Source: CAYREX01 sp964423505 (GTDB lineage: Bacteria > Fermentibacterota > Fermentibacteria > Fermentibacterales > JCC-6). Taken from it: DNA of 64,000 nt. The position numbers and the translations under genes were made by a program. Below are positions 7,795 through 15,251 of this stretch, piece by piece. Every line of letters starts with the position of its first letter. Within the stretch, counting starts at the first letter, position 1. The stretch spans positions 111,104 to 175,103 of the forward strand of contig CAYREX010000004.1 of assembly GCA_964423505.1 (NCBI GenBank), read 5' to 3'. The notes beneath the pieces were generated by a model. It did not search any database. It was not told where the DNA came from and saw nothing but the letters and a program-made list of their open reading frames with translations.

Positions 7795-9110
7795 CAGCTC
7801 TCCTCGCCGAGCGGCGGTCCCGCCTCTATCCTGGCCCCCAGCCTCCCGAGGCGCTCCACCAGCCGCTCGTATCCCCTCTCGATCTGGTGGACGTTGCTTA
7901 TCGTGCTCTCTCCCCGGGCGCAGAGCGCCGCGGTCAGCAGAGCCATCCCTGCCCTTATATCAGGGCTGGACACGTTCGTTCCCCGGAGCGAGGCCGGTCC
8001 GGTCACCACGACCCTGTGCGGGTCGCACTGGATGATGCGCGCACCCATGGCCACCAGCTTGTCGACGAAGAAGAGCCTGCTCTCGAACATCTTCTCGAAT
8101 ATCAGCGATGTGCCCTCGGACTGCGTCGCCACAACGACCGCCGTGCTGGTCAGGTCGGGCGAGAACCCGGGCCACGGCGCGTCGTACAGAGTCGGAATGG
8201 CGCCGCCCCTGTCCGGCCTGACGCCGCAGCGCCGCGAGCCGTCCACGAGGAGGTCCCCCTCCAACATCTGCGCGTCGACCCCGAGCTTTCCCAGCCCGTT
8301 CATGATGGGGGAGACTATCCCCTCCGGAACCCCCTCGATAGTGACCTCGCCGCCGCAGCAGGCTGCAAGGCCGATGAAGCTGCCTATCTCTATGTGGTCG
8401 GGAGTCACCGTGTGGTCGGCGCCGACGAGGTCGCCTCCCCTGCCCCTGACGGTTATCCTGTTCGTGCCCACGCCGCTTATCTCGGCGCCCATGGCCTTGA
8501 GCAGCGCACCCAGGTCCTGCACGTTCGGCTCGCACGCGGCATTGTATATCGTCGTGGTGCCACTCGCGGATGCCGCGGCCATGAGAGCGTTCTCCGTGGC
8601 GGTCACCGAGGGCTCGTCCAGGAGCATGAAGGTACCCTCCAGGCCCCTGGAGCGGAAGGATATCATCCAGTCCCGCAGGCCGACCTCGGCCCCCATCCTC
8701 TCCAGGACGAGGAAGTGGGTGTCCAGTCGGCGCCTGCCTATGACGTCTCCGCCCGGGGGAGGCAGGATGACCCTGCCGGTGCGGGCAAGCAGCGGGCCGG
8801 CGAGGAGGATGGACGCCCTCACGGCCTTGCACAGCTCCAGGTCCAGCTCCTCCGGGACAACCTCCGCCGCCCTGACCGAGACCTCCGCTGAGTCCCTCCT
8901 CTCCACCTCGCAACCGAGGCTCTCGAGGAGACGCAGCATGACCCTGACGTCCCTTATGTCCGGCACGTTGCGAAGGACGACCTCCTCGGGGGTGAGCAGG
9001 CAGGCGGCCAGCTCCGGGAGGGTGGCGTTCTTGCTCCCCGCGGGTCTGAGGACCCCCGAGAGCGGCACCCCGCCCTCGACTCGATATGTATCCGGCTTGA
9101 GATCGCTCAT
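7794..9110 (-). CDS. murA: UDP-N-acetylglucosamine 1-carboxyvinyltransferase (Asp variant)
   Basis: A 438-residue MurA, the first committed step of peptidoglycan synthesis (PEP plus UDP-GlcNAc). The start MSDLKPDTYRVEGG overlaps the upstream exonuclease gene by ATGA. The substrate-binding Lys27-Asn28 pair (AGSKNATLPELAA) is present, as are the family motifs ATENALMAA and AGMALLTAAL. In the active-site loop the usual PGGCxIG reads PPPGGDVIGRRRLDTH: the catalytic Cys (Cys115 in E. coli) is Asp122 here. In Mycobacterium and Chlamydia the same natural Cys-to-Asp change gives an active, fosfomycin-insensitive enzyme, so intrinsic resistance is expected. The length is normal for the family. Confidence 0.93.
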   Translation of the reverse strand: MSDLKPDTYRVEGGVPLSGVLRPAGSKNATLPELAACLLTPEEVVLRNVPDIRDVRVMLRLLESLGCEVERRDSAEVSVRAAEVVPEELDLELCKAVRASILLAGPLLARTGRVILPPPGGDVIGRRRLDTHFLVLERMGAEVGLRDWMISFRSRGLEGTFMLLDEPSVTATENALMAAASASGTTTIYNAACEPNVQDLGALLKAMGAEISGVGTNRITVRGRGGDLVGADHTVTPDHIEIGSFIGLAACCGGEVTIEGVPEGIVSPIMNGLGKLGVDAQMLEGDLLVDGSRRCGVRPDRGGAIPTLYDAPWPGFSPDLTSTAVVVATQSEGTSLIFEKMFESRLFFVDKLVAMGARIIQCDPHRVVVTGPASLRGTNVSSPDIRAGMALLTAALCARGESTISNVHQIERGYERLVERLGRLGARIEAGPPLGEES

Positions 9111-9919
9111 CGGTCCCCCCCGGACCTGCCTGACTTCTTCAGGATGGTGTGATAGAGGTCCGGGTAGTCGTTCGGTATCCACTTCTGTCTGAGCAGCCAT
9201 CTTATGTAGTCCGGGTCGCTGGCGATGATGTCCTCGACTAGCTGTCCCCTGTACTTGCCGAAGCCGAAAGTCTGTATCTCCAGAGGCGACCGGGAGATGT
9301 CGGCGAGCTCGCCCCATGTCGAGGCGTCGGTCAGCCCCTCGGTCATTATCTTCTCGAGCAGGGCCCTCACGAGGAACGTGTCGAAGAGCGCCCTGTGGGC
9401 GTCTCCCGTCAGACCCTCGTCCAGGCCGAAGCGGTACCTCAGGGTCTGCAGAGAGTGGGAGGGTATGAAGGGCCATACGTGCCTCGAGAGTCTCAGGGTG
9501 TCAAGCTCGGCCTCCTCCGCAACGGCCTCGAATACCGAGGGCATCTGTCTCTTCAGGATAGAGAGGTCGTAGGGCAGGTTGTGGGCGGCGACCAGATCCG
9601 CGCGGGAGACCAGCTCCCGAGCATCCTGCTCCAGGTCCTTCACCGACGGAGCGTCCTCCAGCATGGCGTTAGTGATATGGTGCACCGCGGAAGCCTCCGG
9701 GGGGACGGGGCCGGTCGGACGGACGAGCCTGCAGAGCTGACTCGACCCCTCGCTCCTCGCGCTTCCCGAGTAGGGGGTGAGCAGCATCGCCAGCTCGCAG
9801 ACCTCGGCCTTCTCCGGGTCCGGGCCGGTCGTCTCGGTGTCGAGATAGAGTATGTGCAGCTCCGGGACGGAGGTCTCCTCCGCAGCCGCTTCGAAGAGGT
9901 CGGGCGCTCCCTCAGCCAT
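9107..9919 (-). CDS. DEDDh 3'-5' exonuclease with ExoX-type C-terminal domain
   Basis: A 270-residue protein. The DEDDh exonuclease core has YLDTETTGPDPEK (Exo I, DxE), AAHNLPYDLSIL (Exo II) and TGDAHRALFDTFLV (Exo III, His and Asp), as in the DnaQ/epsilon and ExoX family. The C-terminal segment GKYRGQLVEDIIASDPDYIRWLL matches the small domain found after the nuclease in ExoX-like proteins, so a DNA repair or proofreading exonuclease is more likely than a replicative epsilon subunit. It is the first gene of a three-gene minus-strand unit (exonuclease, murA, propeller lipoprotein) with 4-5 bp overlaps. Confidence 0.85.
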   Translation of the reverse strand: MAEGAPDLFEAAAEETSVPELHILYLDTETTGPDPEKAEVCELAMLLTPYSGSARSEGSSQLCRLVRPTGPVPPEASAVHHITNAMLEDAPSVKDLEQDARELVSRADLVAAHNLPYDLSILKRQMPSVFEAVAEEAELDTLRLSRHVWPFIPSHSLQTLRYRFGLDEGLTGDAHRALFDTFLVRALLEKIMTEGLTDASTWGELADISRSPLEIQTFGFGKYRGQLVEDIIASDPDYIRWLLRQKWIPNDYPDLYHTILKKSGRSGGDR

Positions 9920-9984
9920 GGATGAATACTAACCCTGTGAACCCTGCATGAAAAGGCGGAGGGGGGCGGAAAGGGATGCCCGGT

Positions 9985-10015
9985 TTGGCGGATTCCTCGG
10001 CGATTTCATTATATA
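9985..10015 (+). promoter_or_regulatory. Candidate sigma70-like promoter for the 10.1 kb lipoprotein
   Basis: TTGGCG, an 18-base spacer, then TTATATA, in a short AT-richer patch between divergent genes about 70 bp before the start. The match to consensus is modest. Confidence 0.35.
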
Positions 10016-10082
10016 CACACGGGATGGAACGGTTGCTCCGGGCGCCTCCAGGCGCCCTTCGGCAAGTTGAGGAGGAGGAAGA

Positions 10083-11831
10083 ATGATGAAGAGAGATATG
10101 CTGCTGGCCGCGGTCCTGGTGCTGGGACTGCTCTCCGCCTGCGGCGGAGAGGATCCCGAGGAGGTCGCGGAGGGAGTGGTCGAGGGTACCGGCGTCACAT
10201 CCGTGCTCGACCCGCTGCCCGACAGCCCGATGTTCTCCATGGCCCTCGTCGACCCCGAGGCAGTCGTGGACGCTCTGGACGGATACACGGCCGGGGCGCC
10301 CATGCTGGGGAGCGAGTTCGTCTCCGGCTGGCTGCTCTCCCTTCTGGACTGCGCCGACATGGACGAGGTCGAGTCGAAGTTCGGCATGGACGTCAGTGGC
10401 GGCATCTCCGTGTTCGTCGAGGGGATGACCCCGCAGAGCTTCGGCGGCGCCGTCTCGGTGACCGACGCGGACGTGCTGATGGGCCTCGTCGGCCTGCAGG
10501 GTACGCCCGGAGAGCCGCTGGACGGGCGAGAGGTCATGACATACCCGGTCGACTTCGGCTCCGTGCTCACGTGCGAGGCCGACGGCCTGCTGCTGATAGC
10601 CGGGAGCAGGGCCGGCCTGCAGTCCATGCTGGACAGGCTGGACGGCCGGGCCCCCGAAGGCATGCCCGACGTGCCCGAGGGCAGCATCTACTCCTACCTC
10701 CAGGTCTCCAGCTTCGGCCCCATGGCGGCGGCTCAGCTGCAGGCGGCCCGCCCGAGCATCATCCAGGGGATGGAGATGAGCTCCACCCAGGGAGACGCCG
10801 ACATGATGCGGTCGGCGATGGACATGTACTTCGAGATGATTGGCCTGTTCCTCACCGAGACCAGGATGGTGGAGTCGGTCACGAGCTTCGGCCCGGAGGG
10901 CATCAACATCTCCTCCAGGATGGATTTCGTGGAGGGGTCATCGCTGGCGGAGTACGTGCTGCCCGCGGAGGTGGAAGACCTCTCCGCCATCCTGCCCGCC
11001 GGGGACGTGGCAGTCGGTCGGTTCAGCATGAACCCGGTCACGACCGAAGCTGCCCTGACGGCCGTGCTGGGCTCGCTGGGCATGGATGAGCTGCCGGAGG
11101 AGATGGTCGACCTCTGGACCATGATAGCCACCAACACCGCCTTCTCCGCCTCCAGCACCCCGGAGGAGCCGATGCACATCCTGGGCGTCTACGCCATGCC
11201 CCCCGAGTACACGCTCGAGGACGTCGCCCTGAGCTACGAGCGGCAGTTCGAGATGATGGGCGGGCTGATGGACATGCCCGGCCTGGAGCTGCTCGGCCCC
11301 GACATCGTCGAGGACCACGGTCGCCGCTGGGTCAGGTTCGGGATGTACATGGACATGGCCCAGCTCGCAGAGGCCGAGCCCGGAGCCGGTCAGATGGAGC
11401 TGGAGCCCGTCTCCTGGACCGCCTGGATGACAGTGGAGGAGGGCTTCCTCTTCCTGGAGATGGCGGAGGAGCCCGCGACGCTGCTGTCGATGCTCGACGG
11501 CACCGCCGGGGGCGAGACGGCGGCGGACGTGATGTCATCCCGCGGCCTCTCCGAAGACTCGGAGGTCGCTCTCCTGCTCAACCTCCCGGGTTACATGGAG
11601 ATGGCCATGTCCATGTCCGGAGTCACAGAGTTCGACGCCATGGAGCTCGATTGCGGGCCGGTCTGGGTTTCGCTCGAGGTGGACATCACGGAGGAGGGCC
11701 TGATGTCCCATGCCCGGGTGCCGGGAACCGAGATGGTCGAGTTCGTCTCCGCCACCGTGGCCTACTTCAGCGCTGCGAGGGCCGGCGAGGAGGTGCCGAT
11801 CGAGACCGGGGCCGAGGCCGGCACGATGTAA
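10083..11831 (+). CDS. Large lipoprotein of unknown function
   Basis: A 582-residue protein with a lipoprotein signal peptide (LLSACGGED, Cys near residue 20) and a good ribosome-binding site (GAGGAGGAAG). After an acidic linker (DPEEVAEGVVEG) the body is long, acidic and Met-rich. It alternates beta strands such as GGISVFVEGMTPQSFGGAVSV with helices; the general look is that of DUF3352-like lipoproteins, but I cannot place it in a family. A second half (from about residue 310) repeats the AILPAGDVAVGRFSMNP type of opening, suggesting an internal duplication. It stands alone with its own terminator. Probably anchored in the inner or outer membrane facing the periplasm. Confidence 0.6.
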   Translation: MMKRDMLLAAVLVLGLLSACGGEDPEEVAEGVVEGTGVTSVLDPLPDSPMFSMALVDPEAVVDALDGYTAGAPMLGSEFVSGWLLSLLDCADMDEVESKFGMDVSGGISVFVEGMTPQSFGGAVSVTDADVLMGLVGLQGTPGEPLDGREVMTYPVDFGSVLTCEADGLLLIAGSRAGLQSMLDRLDGRAPEGMPDVPEGSIYSYLQVSSFGPMAAAQLQAARPSIIQGMEMSSTQGDADMMRSAMDMYFEMIGLFLTETRMVESVTSFGPEGINISSRMDFVEGSSLAEYVLPAEVEDLSAILPAGDVAVGRFSMNPVTTEAALTAVLGSLGMDELPEEMVDLWTMIATNTAFSASSTPEEPMHILGVYAMPPEYTLEDVALSYERQFEMMGGLMDMPGLELLGPDIVEDHGRRWVRFGMYMDMAQLAEAEPGAGQMELEPVSWTAWMTVEEGFLFLEMAEEPATLLSMLDGTAGGETAADVMSSRGLSEDSEVALLLNLPGYMEMAMSMSGVTEFDAMELDCGPVWVSLEVDITEEGLMSHARVPGTEMVEFVSATVAYFSAARAGEEVPIETGAEAGTM

Positions 11832-11857
11832 GCTGTCCCCGACGGGGACATGTGAAG

Positions 11858-11882
11858 GGGCGCCGGCATCCTGCCGGCGCCC
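11858..11882 (+). terminator. Hairpin between convergent genes
   Basis: Perfect 11-bp stem GGGCGCCGGCA / TGCCGGCGCCC with a 3-nt loop. A smaller 6-bp hairpin (GTCCCC/GGGGAC) precedes it at 11835-11849. It can serve both the lipoprotein gene and pth. Confidence 0.6.
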
Positions 11883-11912
11883 GCTGAGCATGAACGGTCC
11901 GTCAGGTCGGGG

Positions 11913-12467
11913 TCAGTCCGGGTCCGGCCGCCTGTTGTACATCTCCTGGGCCCTGCCGAACTCGCCCTCCATGACCATGGAGACGCAGTCGGCGCCCCTG
12001 TGGGCCATCACCGCGGCCTCCTCCTCGAGCCGCCCGGGGACCCTCGACAGGACGTATTCCGCCAGGTCGACCTCCTCGGGAGCGGGACCCACGCCGAGCC
12101 GCAGCCTGGCGAAGCTGTCGGTGCCCAGCACCTCTATGATGCTTCCCAGGCCGTTGTGCCCGCCGCTGGATCCGGCGGCGCGAAGGCGCATTCGTCCGAG
12201 GTCCAGGGCGATGTCGTCGCAGACGACCAGCAGCTCGTCCGGTCCGGCGCCGAGCGCGTCCAGGAAGGCCCCCACCGCCCGGCCGCTCCTGTTCATGTAG
12301 ACCATCGGCTTGACGACGCTCGTGGAGGGAGAGACCTCCGCCACCATGAAGAGGCCGGCGTCGCGGAACGCGCTGCCGGCCTCACGGGCGAGTATGTCCG
12401 CCGTCCAGAATCCGGCGTTGTGCCAGGTCATGGCGTAGCGGGGCCCGGGGTTGCCCAGGCAGGCCAC
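11913..12467 (-). CDS. pth: Peptidyl-tRNA hydrolase
   Basis: Pth releases peptides from prematurely dropped peptidyl-tRNA. The family motifs CLGNPGPRY, the catalytic histidine in TWHNAGFW, PMVYMNRSG and VVCDDIALDLGRMRLRAAGSSGGHNGL are all present. The frame is blocked upstream by the in-frame TAG of rplY. I start at the GTG at 12467, but a conserved VRAVACLGNPG beginning suggests translation may begin six codons earlier at a CTG (12485). It is the last gene of the ubiA-ispE-tRNA-rplY-pth unit, the classic bacterial rplY-pth pairing. Confidence 0.9.
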   Translation of the reverse strand: MACLGNPGPRYAMTWHNAGFWTADILAREAGSAFRDAGLFMVAEVSPSTSVVKPMVYMNRSGRAVGAFLDALGAGPDELLVVCDDIALDLGRMRLRAAGSSGGHNGLGSIIEVLGTDSFARLRLGVGPAPEEVDLAEYVLSRVPGRLEEEAAVMAHRGADCVSMVMEGEFGRAQEMYNRRPDPD

Positions 12468-12488
12468 CGCGCGGACCCGGTCCAGGGG

Positions 12489-13157
12489 CTACTCCTCCGG
12501 CTCCTCCTCGGGGAGGTCCGCCTCCGGTGCGCCCTCCTCCGGTACGACGCCCTCCTCGAGCTCCTCCTCGGCCTCCTCCTCCAGCATCGCCTTGGTCACT
12601 GTGGGAGCGACCACCGTGGCTATCACGAGACTGTGGTCCATGTCCACCGAGATGCCCTCCGGGAGGTCTATCTCGGAGATGTGGATGGAGTCGCCGATGT
12701 CCAGGTCCGCCACGTCGACTCTGATGACCGAGGGTATGTCCCTGGCCCTGACCCTGACCACCAGGCTGTGGAGGATGTGCTCGAGAACGCCGCCACCGAC
12801 CAGCACGCCTCGTGGCGTGCTCTCGAGGTGTACGTGGACCGGCACCGAGACTATCTGGTCCGGCGAGACCCTGAGGAAGTCGAGGTGCAGTGGCCTGTCC
12901 GAGAGGATGTCCCACTGCACGTCCTTGACTATGGCCGTTATCGGCGCCTTCCCTTCGGCGACCAGGTTGATTATCCCGGTCGAGGTGGAGTAGCCGATGA
13001 CGTCCATGAACTGCTTCTCGTCGACCGCGGCGCAGATCTCCTCTCCGCCCCGACCGTAGACGACGGTGGGGATACTCCCGGACCTCCGCAGCCTCCTCGA
13101 GACCCTGGAGCCGAACTCGGTTCTCTCCACCAGCGTTAGGTTCTTCTTGCCAGGCAT
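12489..13157 (-). CDS. rplY: 50S ribosomal protein L25 (CTC type)
   Basis: A 222-residue long-form L25/Ctc protein that binds 5S rRNA. The start is MPGKKNLTLVERTEFG, preceded by AAGGA; the longer open frame upstream runs into the tRNA gene and is rejected. The N-terminal L25 domain (GSRVSRRLRRSGSIPTVVYG) is followed by the beta-rich TL5/CTC domain (HLDFLRVSPDQIVSVPVHVHL). The last 25 residues are almost all Glu, Pro and Ala, an acidic tail common in this form. It sits between tRNA-Gln and pth. Confidence 0.92.
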   Translation of the reverse strand: MPGKKNLTLVERTEFGSRVSRRLRRSGSIPTVVYGRGGEEICAAVDEKQFMDVIGYSTSTGIINLVAEGKAPITAIVKDVQWDILSDRPLHLDFLRVSPDQIVSVPVHVHLESTPRGVLVGGGVLEHILHSLVVRVRARDIPSVIRVDVADLDIGDSIHISEIDLPEGISVDMDHSLVIATVVAPTVTKAMLEEEAEEELEEGVVPEEGAPEADLPEEEPEE

Positions 13158-13193
13158 TACTATATCCTTTCTTCCCTCACCGGTACCGACCGA

Positions 13194-13269
13194 TGGCTGG
13201 GGCGGGAGGACTCGAACCTCCAAATGCAGGATCCAAAGTCCTGTGTCTTACCAGTTTGACGACGCCCCA
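13194..13269 (-). tRNA. tRNA-Gln (anticodon TTG)
   Basis: A 76-nt cloverleaf on the minus strand. The acceptor stem TGGGGCG pairs with CGCCCCA, followed by discriminator G and an encoded CCA. The anticodon stem CAGGA/TCCTG holds the loop CTTTGGA with anticodon TTG, and the T arm is GGAGGTTCGAGTCCTCC. It lies between ispE and rplY. The end of the ispE frame overlaps its 5' end by 22 bp. Confidence 0.93.
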
Positions 13270-14126
13270 GCTGATGGCAGCGACCTGCAGACCGTGCTCC
13301 TTGTGCCGGCCGGCAGGCTGCTCGAGAAGCTACCCGCATCCGATCCGCTCCCGAACAGGGCGAAGAGCGTGGAGCCGGAGCCGGAGAGCCCCCATGGGAC
13401 CTCGGCCGACTCTAGCAGGGAAGCCGCCTCGGCTATCCCCGCCCTCTTCTCCACCAGCAGCGGAAGGAAGTCGTTGTCCAGCGGATACGGGAAAGGCTTA
13501 CCCTCATGCCATACTGCTGACGAGGCAGGATAATGCCGAATGCCGGCGCTGCTTGTCAAGGAATCGCCCCTCCTGCTCTCGTCGAGCATGGCGTAAGCCT
13601 CGGCAGTCGAGACCCGCACCTCCGGGTGGATGAGCACCGCGTGGAAGGAGAGGGGCCGCAGGTGCGTCAGCCTCTCCCCCCTTCCCTCCACGAGGGCGCA
13701 GCCGCCCGAGAGGAAGAAGGGCACGTCGCTCCCGAGCATGCAGGCCAGCCGGTGGAGGTCCGGCCGGGCCCCCGTCATCCTGGAGAGGGCGGAGAGGACG
13801 CAGGCGGCGTCGGAGCTCCCTCCGCCGAGACCCGCCCGGCTCGGAATCCTCTTCCGGAGACGTATGACGACGTCCATGTCCAGTCCGGTCTCCTCCAGGA
13901 AGAGCACGGCCGCCACCAGCGCAGTGTTGTCGGCGCCGCCGGGGACCTCGGCCGAGTCGCACTCCAGCTCGGCGTTTCCGGAGCCCCGGGTGACCACGAT
14001 GTCCAGGCTGTCGCAGAGGTCCACCGTGTGCATGACGCTCCTGATGTCGTGGTAGCCGTCCTCGCGGATACCGAGCACCGAGAGTCCGAGGTTGAGCTTC
14101 GCCGGGGCCGCGAAGGTCAGCCTCAG
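13248..14126 (-). CDS. ispE: 4-diphosphocytidyl-2-C-methyl-D-erythritol kinase
   Basis: A GHMP kinase of the non-mevalonate isoprenoid pathway. Motifs: PAKLNLGLSVLGIREDGYH at the N-terminus, SRAGLGGGSSDAACVL (ATP loop) and GLSGSGSTLFALF near the C-terminus. No ATG, GTG or TTG gives the conserved N-terminus. The only fitting start is CTG at 14126 (reading M-RLTFAAPAK), with GGAG eight bases upstream and 4 bases after the prenyltransferase stop. The next Met (14078) would delete the substrate-binding N-terminal strand. The 3' end runs 22 bp into the tRNA-Gln gene. Isoprenoid output fits the prenyltransferase gene directly upstream. Confidence 0.88.
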   Translation of the reverse strand: MRLTFAAPAKLNLGLSVLGIREDGYHDIRSVMHTVDLCDSLDIVVTRGSGNAELECDSAEVPGGADNTALVAAVLFLEETGLDMDVVIRLRKRIPSRAGLGGGSSDAACVLSALSRMTGARPDLHRLACMLGSDVPFFLSGGCALVEGRGERLTHLRPLSFHAVLIHPEVRVSTAEAYAMLDESRRGDSLTSSAGIRHYPASSAVWHEGKPFPYPLDNDFLPLLVEKRAGIAEAASLLESAEVPWGLSGSGSTLFALFGSGSDAGSFSSSLPAGTRSTVCRSLPSAGASSNW

Positions 14127-14130
14127 AGCT

Positions 14131-15039
14131 TCATCTCCCGGGACCGGGGTACGCCGCCAGGACGAAGATTACCGTGGCTATCCAGAGAAGGAGGTTCACG
14201 AGGGTCGGCCTGTCGGAGACCATCAGCCTGTCGGGGCTGCCGCCGTGACCCTTTATCCTGACAAGGTAGAGGTACCTGAAGACCCCGTAGACGACGAACG
14301 GGACCGTGACCCAGAGCTTGGTCGATACGATGTGCAGCGTCCTCGGGCTCACGGTGTAGATGGAGTAGCCGATGATGGCGGAAGCGGCTGCGATGCCCAT
14401 CATCTGGTCCAGCAGGCCCGGGCTGTACTCCTCGAGTATCTTCCTGTGCCCGGCGGCGTTCTCGCCGAGCGAGACCACCTCGTAGCGCCTCTTGGCGAAG
14501 GCCAGGAAGATGGCCAGGAAGAACGTACAGACGATGAGCCAGTGAGAGATGGAGACCCCCTCGAAACCGGCGTCCATGGCCAGGGTCACACCCGCGATGG
14601 CCCGGAGGACGAAGCCCATCGCTATGACCAGGGCGTCCAGTATCACCATGTGCTTCAGGTGGAACGAGTAGAAGACCTGCATCACGAGGTAGCCGGAGAC
14701 TATCGCGCAGTATGTGGGAGCGAGAACCGCCGAGACTCCGATTACGAGCGCCGCCAGACCGGCCGAGACCGCCGCCGCGACCGGTACGGGGACGAAACCG
14801 GCCGCTATCGGCCGGTGTCTCTTCTCCGGGTGGTAGCGGTCCCTCTCCCGGTCGGCTATGTCGTTCAGGAGATAGACCGAGCTCGAGGCCAGGCAGAAGC
14901 CGAGCGCCCCGGCCGCGGTGACCAGTATGGCCCTCGGTTCCATCCAGAGGTCGGCGAAGAGTATGCCCGCGAAGACGAAGAGGTTCTTCACCCACGACCT
15001 GATCCGGAGGCTGCGCAGTATCCCTCTGAAGACGCTCAT
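14131..15039 (-). CDS. UbiA-family prenyltransferase (decaprenyl-phosphate phosphoribosyltransferase-like)
   Basis: A 302-residue integral membrane protein with about nine hydrophobic segments. The first Asp-rich motif is NDIADRERD at residues 59-67, followed by HPEKRHRPIAAG. The opening LRSLRIRSWVKNLFVFAG matches the DPPR synthase (Rv3806c-like) subgroup, which puts phosphoribose from PRPP onto polyprenyl phosphate for cell-wall arabinose or related sugars; a quinone- or heme-type UbiA is less likely. The start at MSVFRG was chosen over a Met 14 codons upstream because it matches the family. It leads the operon with ispE, which supplies isoprenoid precursor. Confidence 0.75.
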   Translation of the reverse strand: MSVFRGILRSLRIRSWVKNLFVFAGILFADLWMEPRAILVTAAGALGFCLASSSVYLLNDIADRERDRYHPEKRHRPIAAGFVPVPVAAAVSAGLAALVIGVSAVLAPTYCAIVSGYLVMQVFYSFHLKHMVILDALVIAMGFVLRAIAGVTLAMDAGFEGVSISHWLIVCTFFLAIFLAFAKRRYEVVSLGENAAGHRKILEEYSPGLLDQMMGIAAASAIIGYSIYTVSPRTLHIVSTKLWVTVPFVVYGVFRYLYLVRIKGHGGSPDRLMVSDRPTLVNLLLWIATVIFVLAAYPGPGR

Positions 15040-15099
15040 GATGGGGCAAAGATAACCGCTGAGCGCTCCGCCAGGTACCATGGGCCCGGGGGGCGAGGC

Positions 15100-15128
15100 G
15101 GCGCCGATGCTGTTGACATATCGGCGCC
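15100..15128 (+). promoter_or_regulatory. 9-bp inverted repeat spanning a TTGACA box
   Basis: GGCGCCGAT (15100-15108) and ATCGGCGCC (15120-15128) are perfect inverted arms with an 11-base spacer that contains TTGACA (15113-15118). This looks like a -35 box inside an operator. The matching -10 (GAGATT after 17 bases) is weak. It lies about 120 bp upstream of the GTPase gene. Confidence 0.4.
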
Positions 15129-15216
15129 ATGTTGTGAGATTTACGTGATTTCCCGGCCCGGGTCAGACGGGCCGATCACCGGGAGAGGCCGAACCTCACG
15201 GTTCGCTGTTGCTTTC

Positions 15217-15240
15217 CCGCAAGCAGATCCCCACTTGCGG
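15217..15240 (+). promoter_or_regulatory. Leader hairpin just before the GTPase start codon
   Basis: CCGCAAG (15217-15223) pairs with CTTGCGG (15234-15240), ending immediately before the AAGGAC ribosome-binding site of the gene starting at 15252. It could modulate translation initiation. Confidence 0.35.
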
Positions 15241-15251
15241 AAGGACGACAG

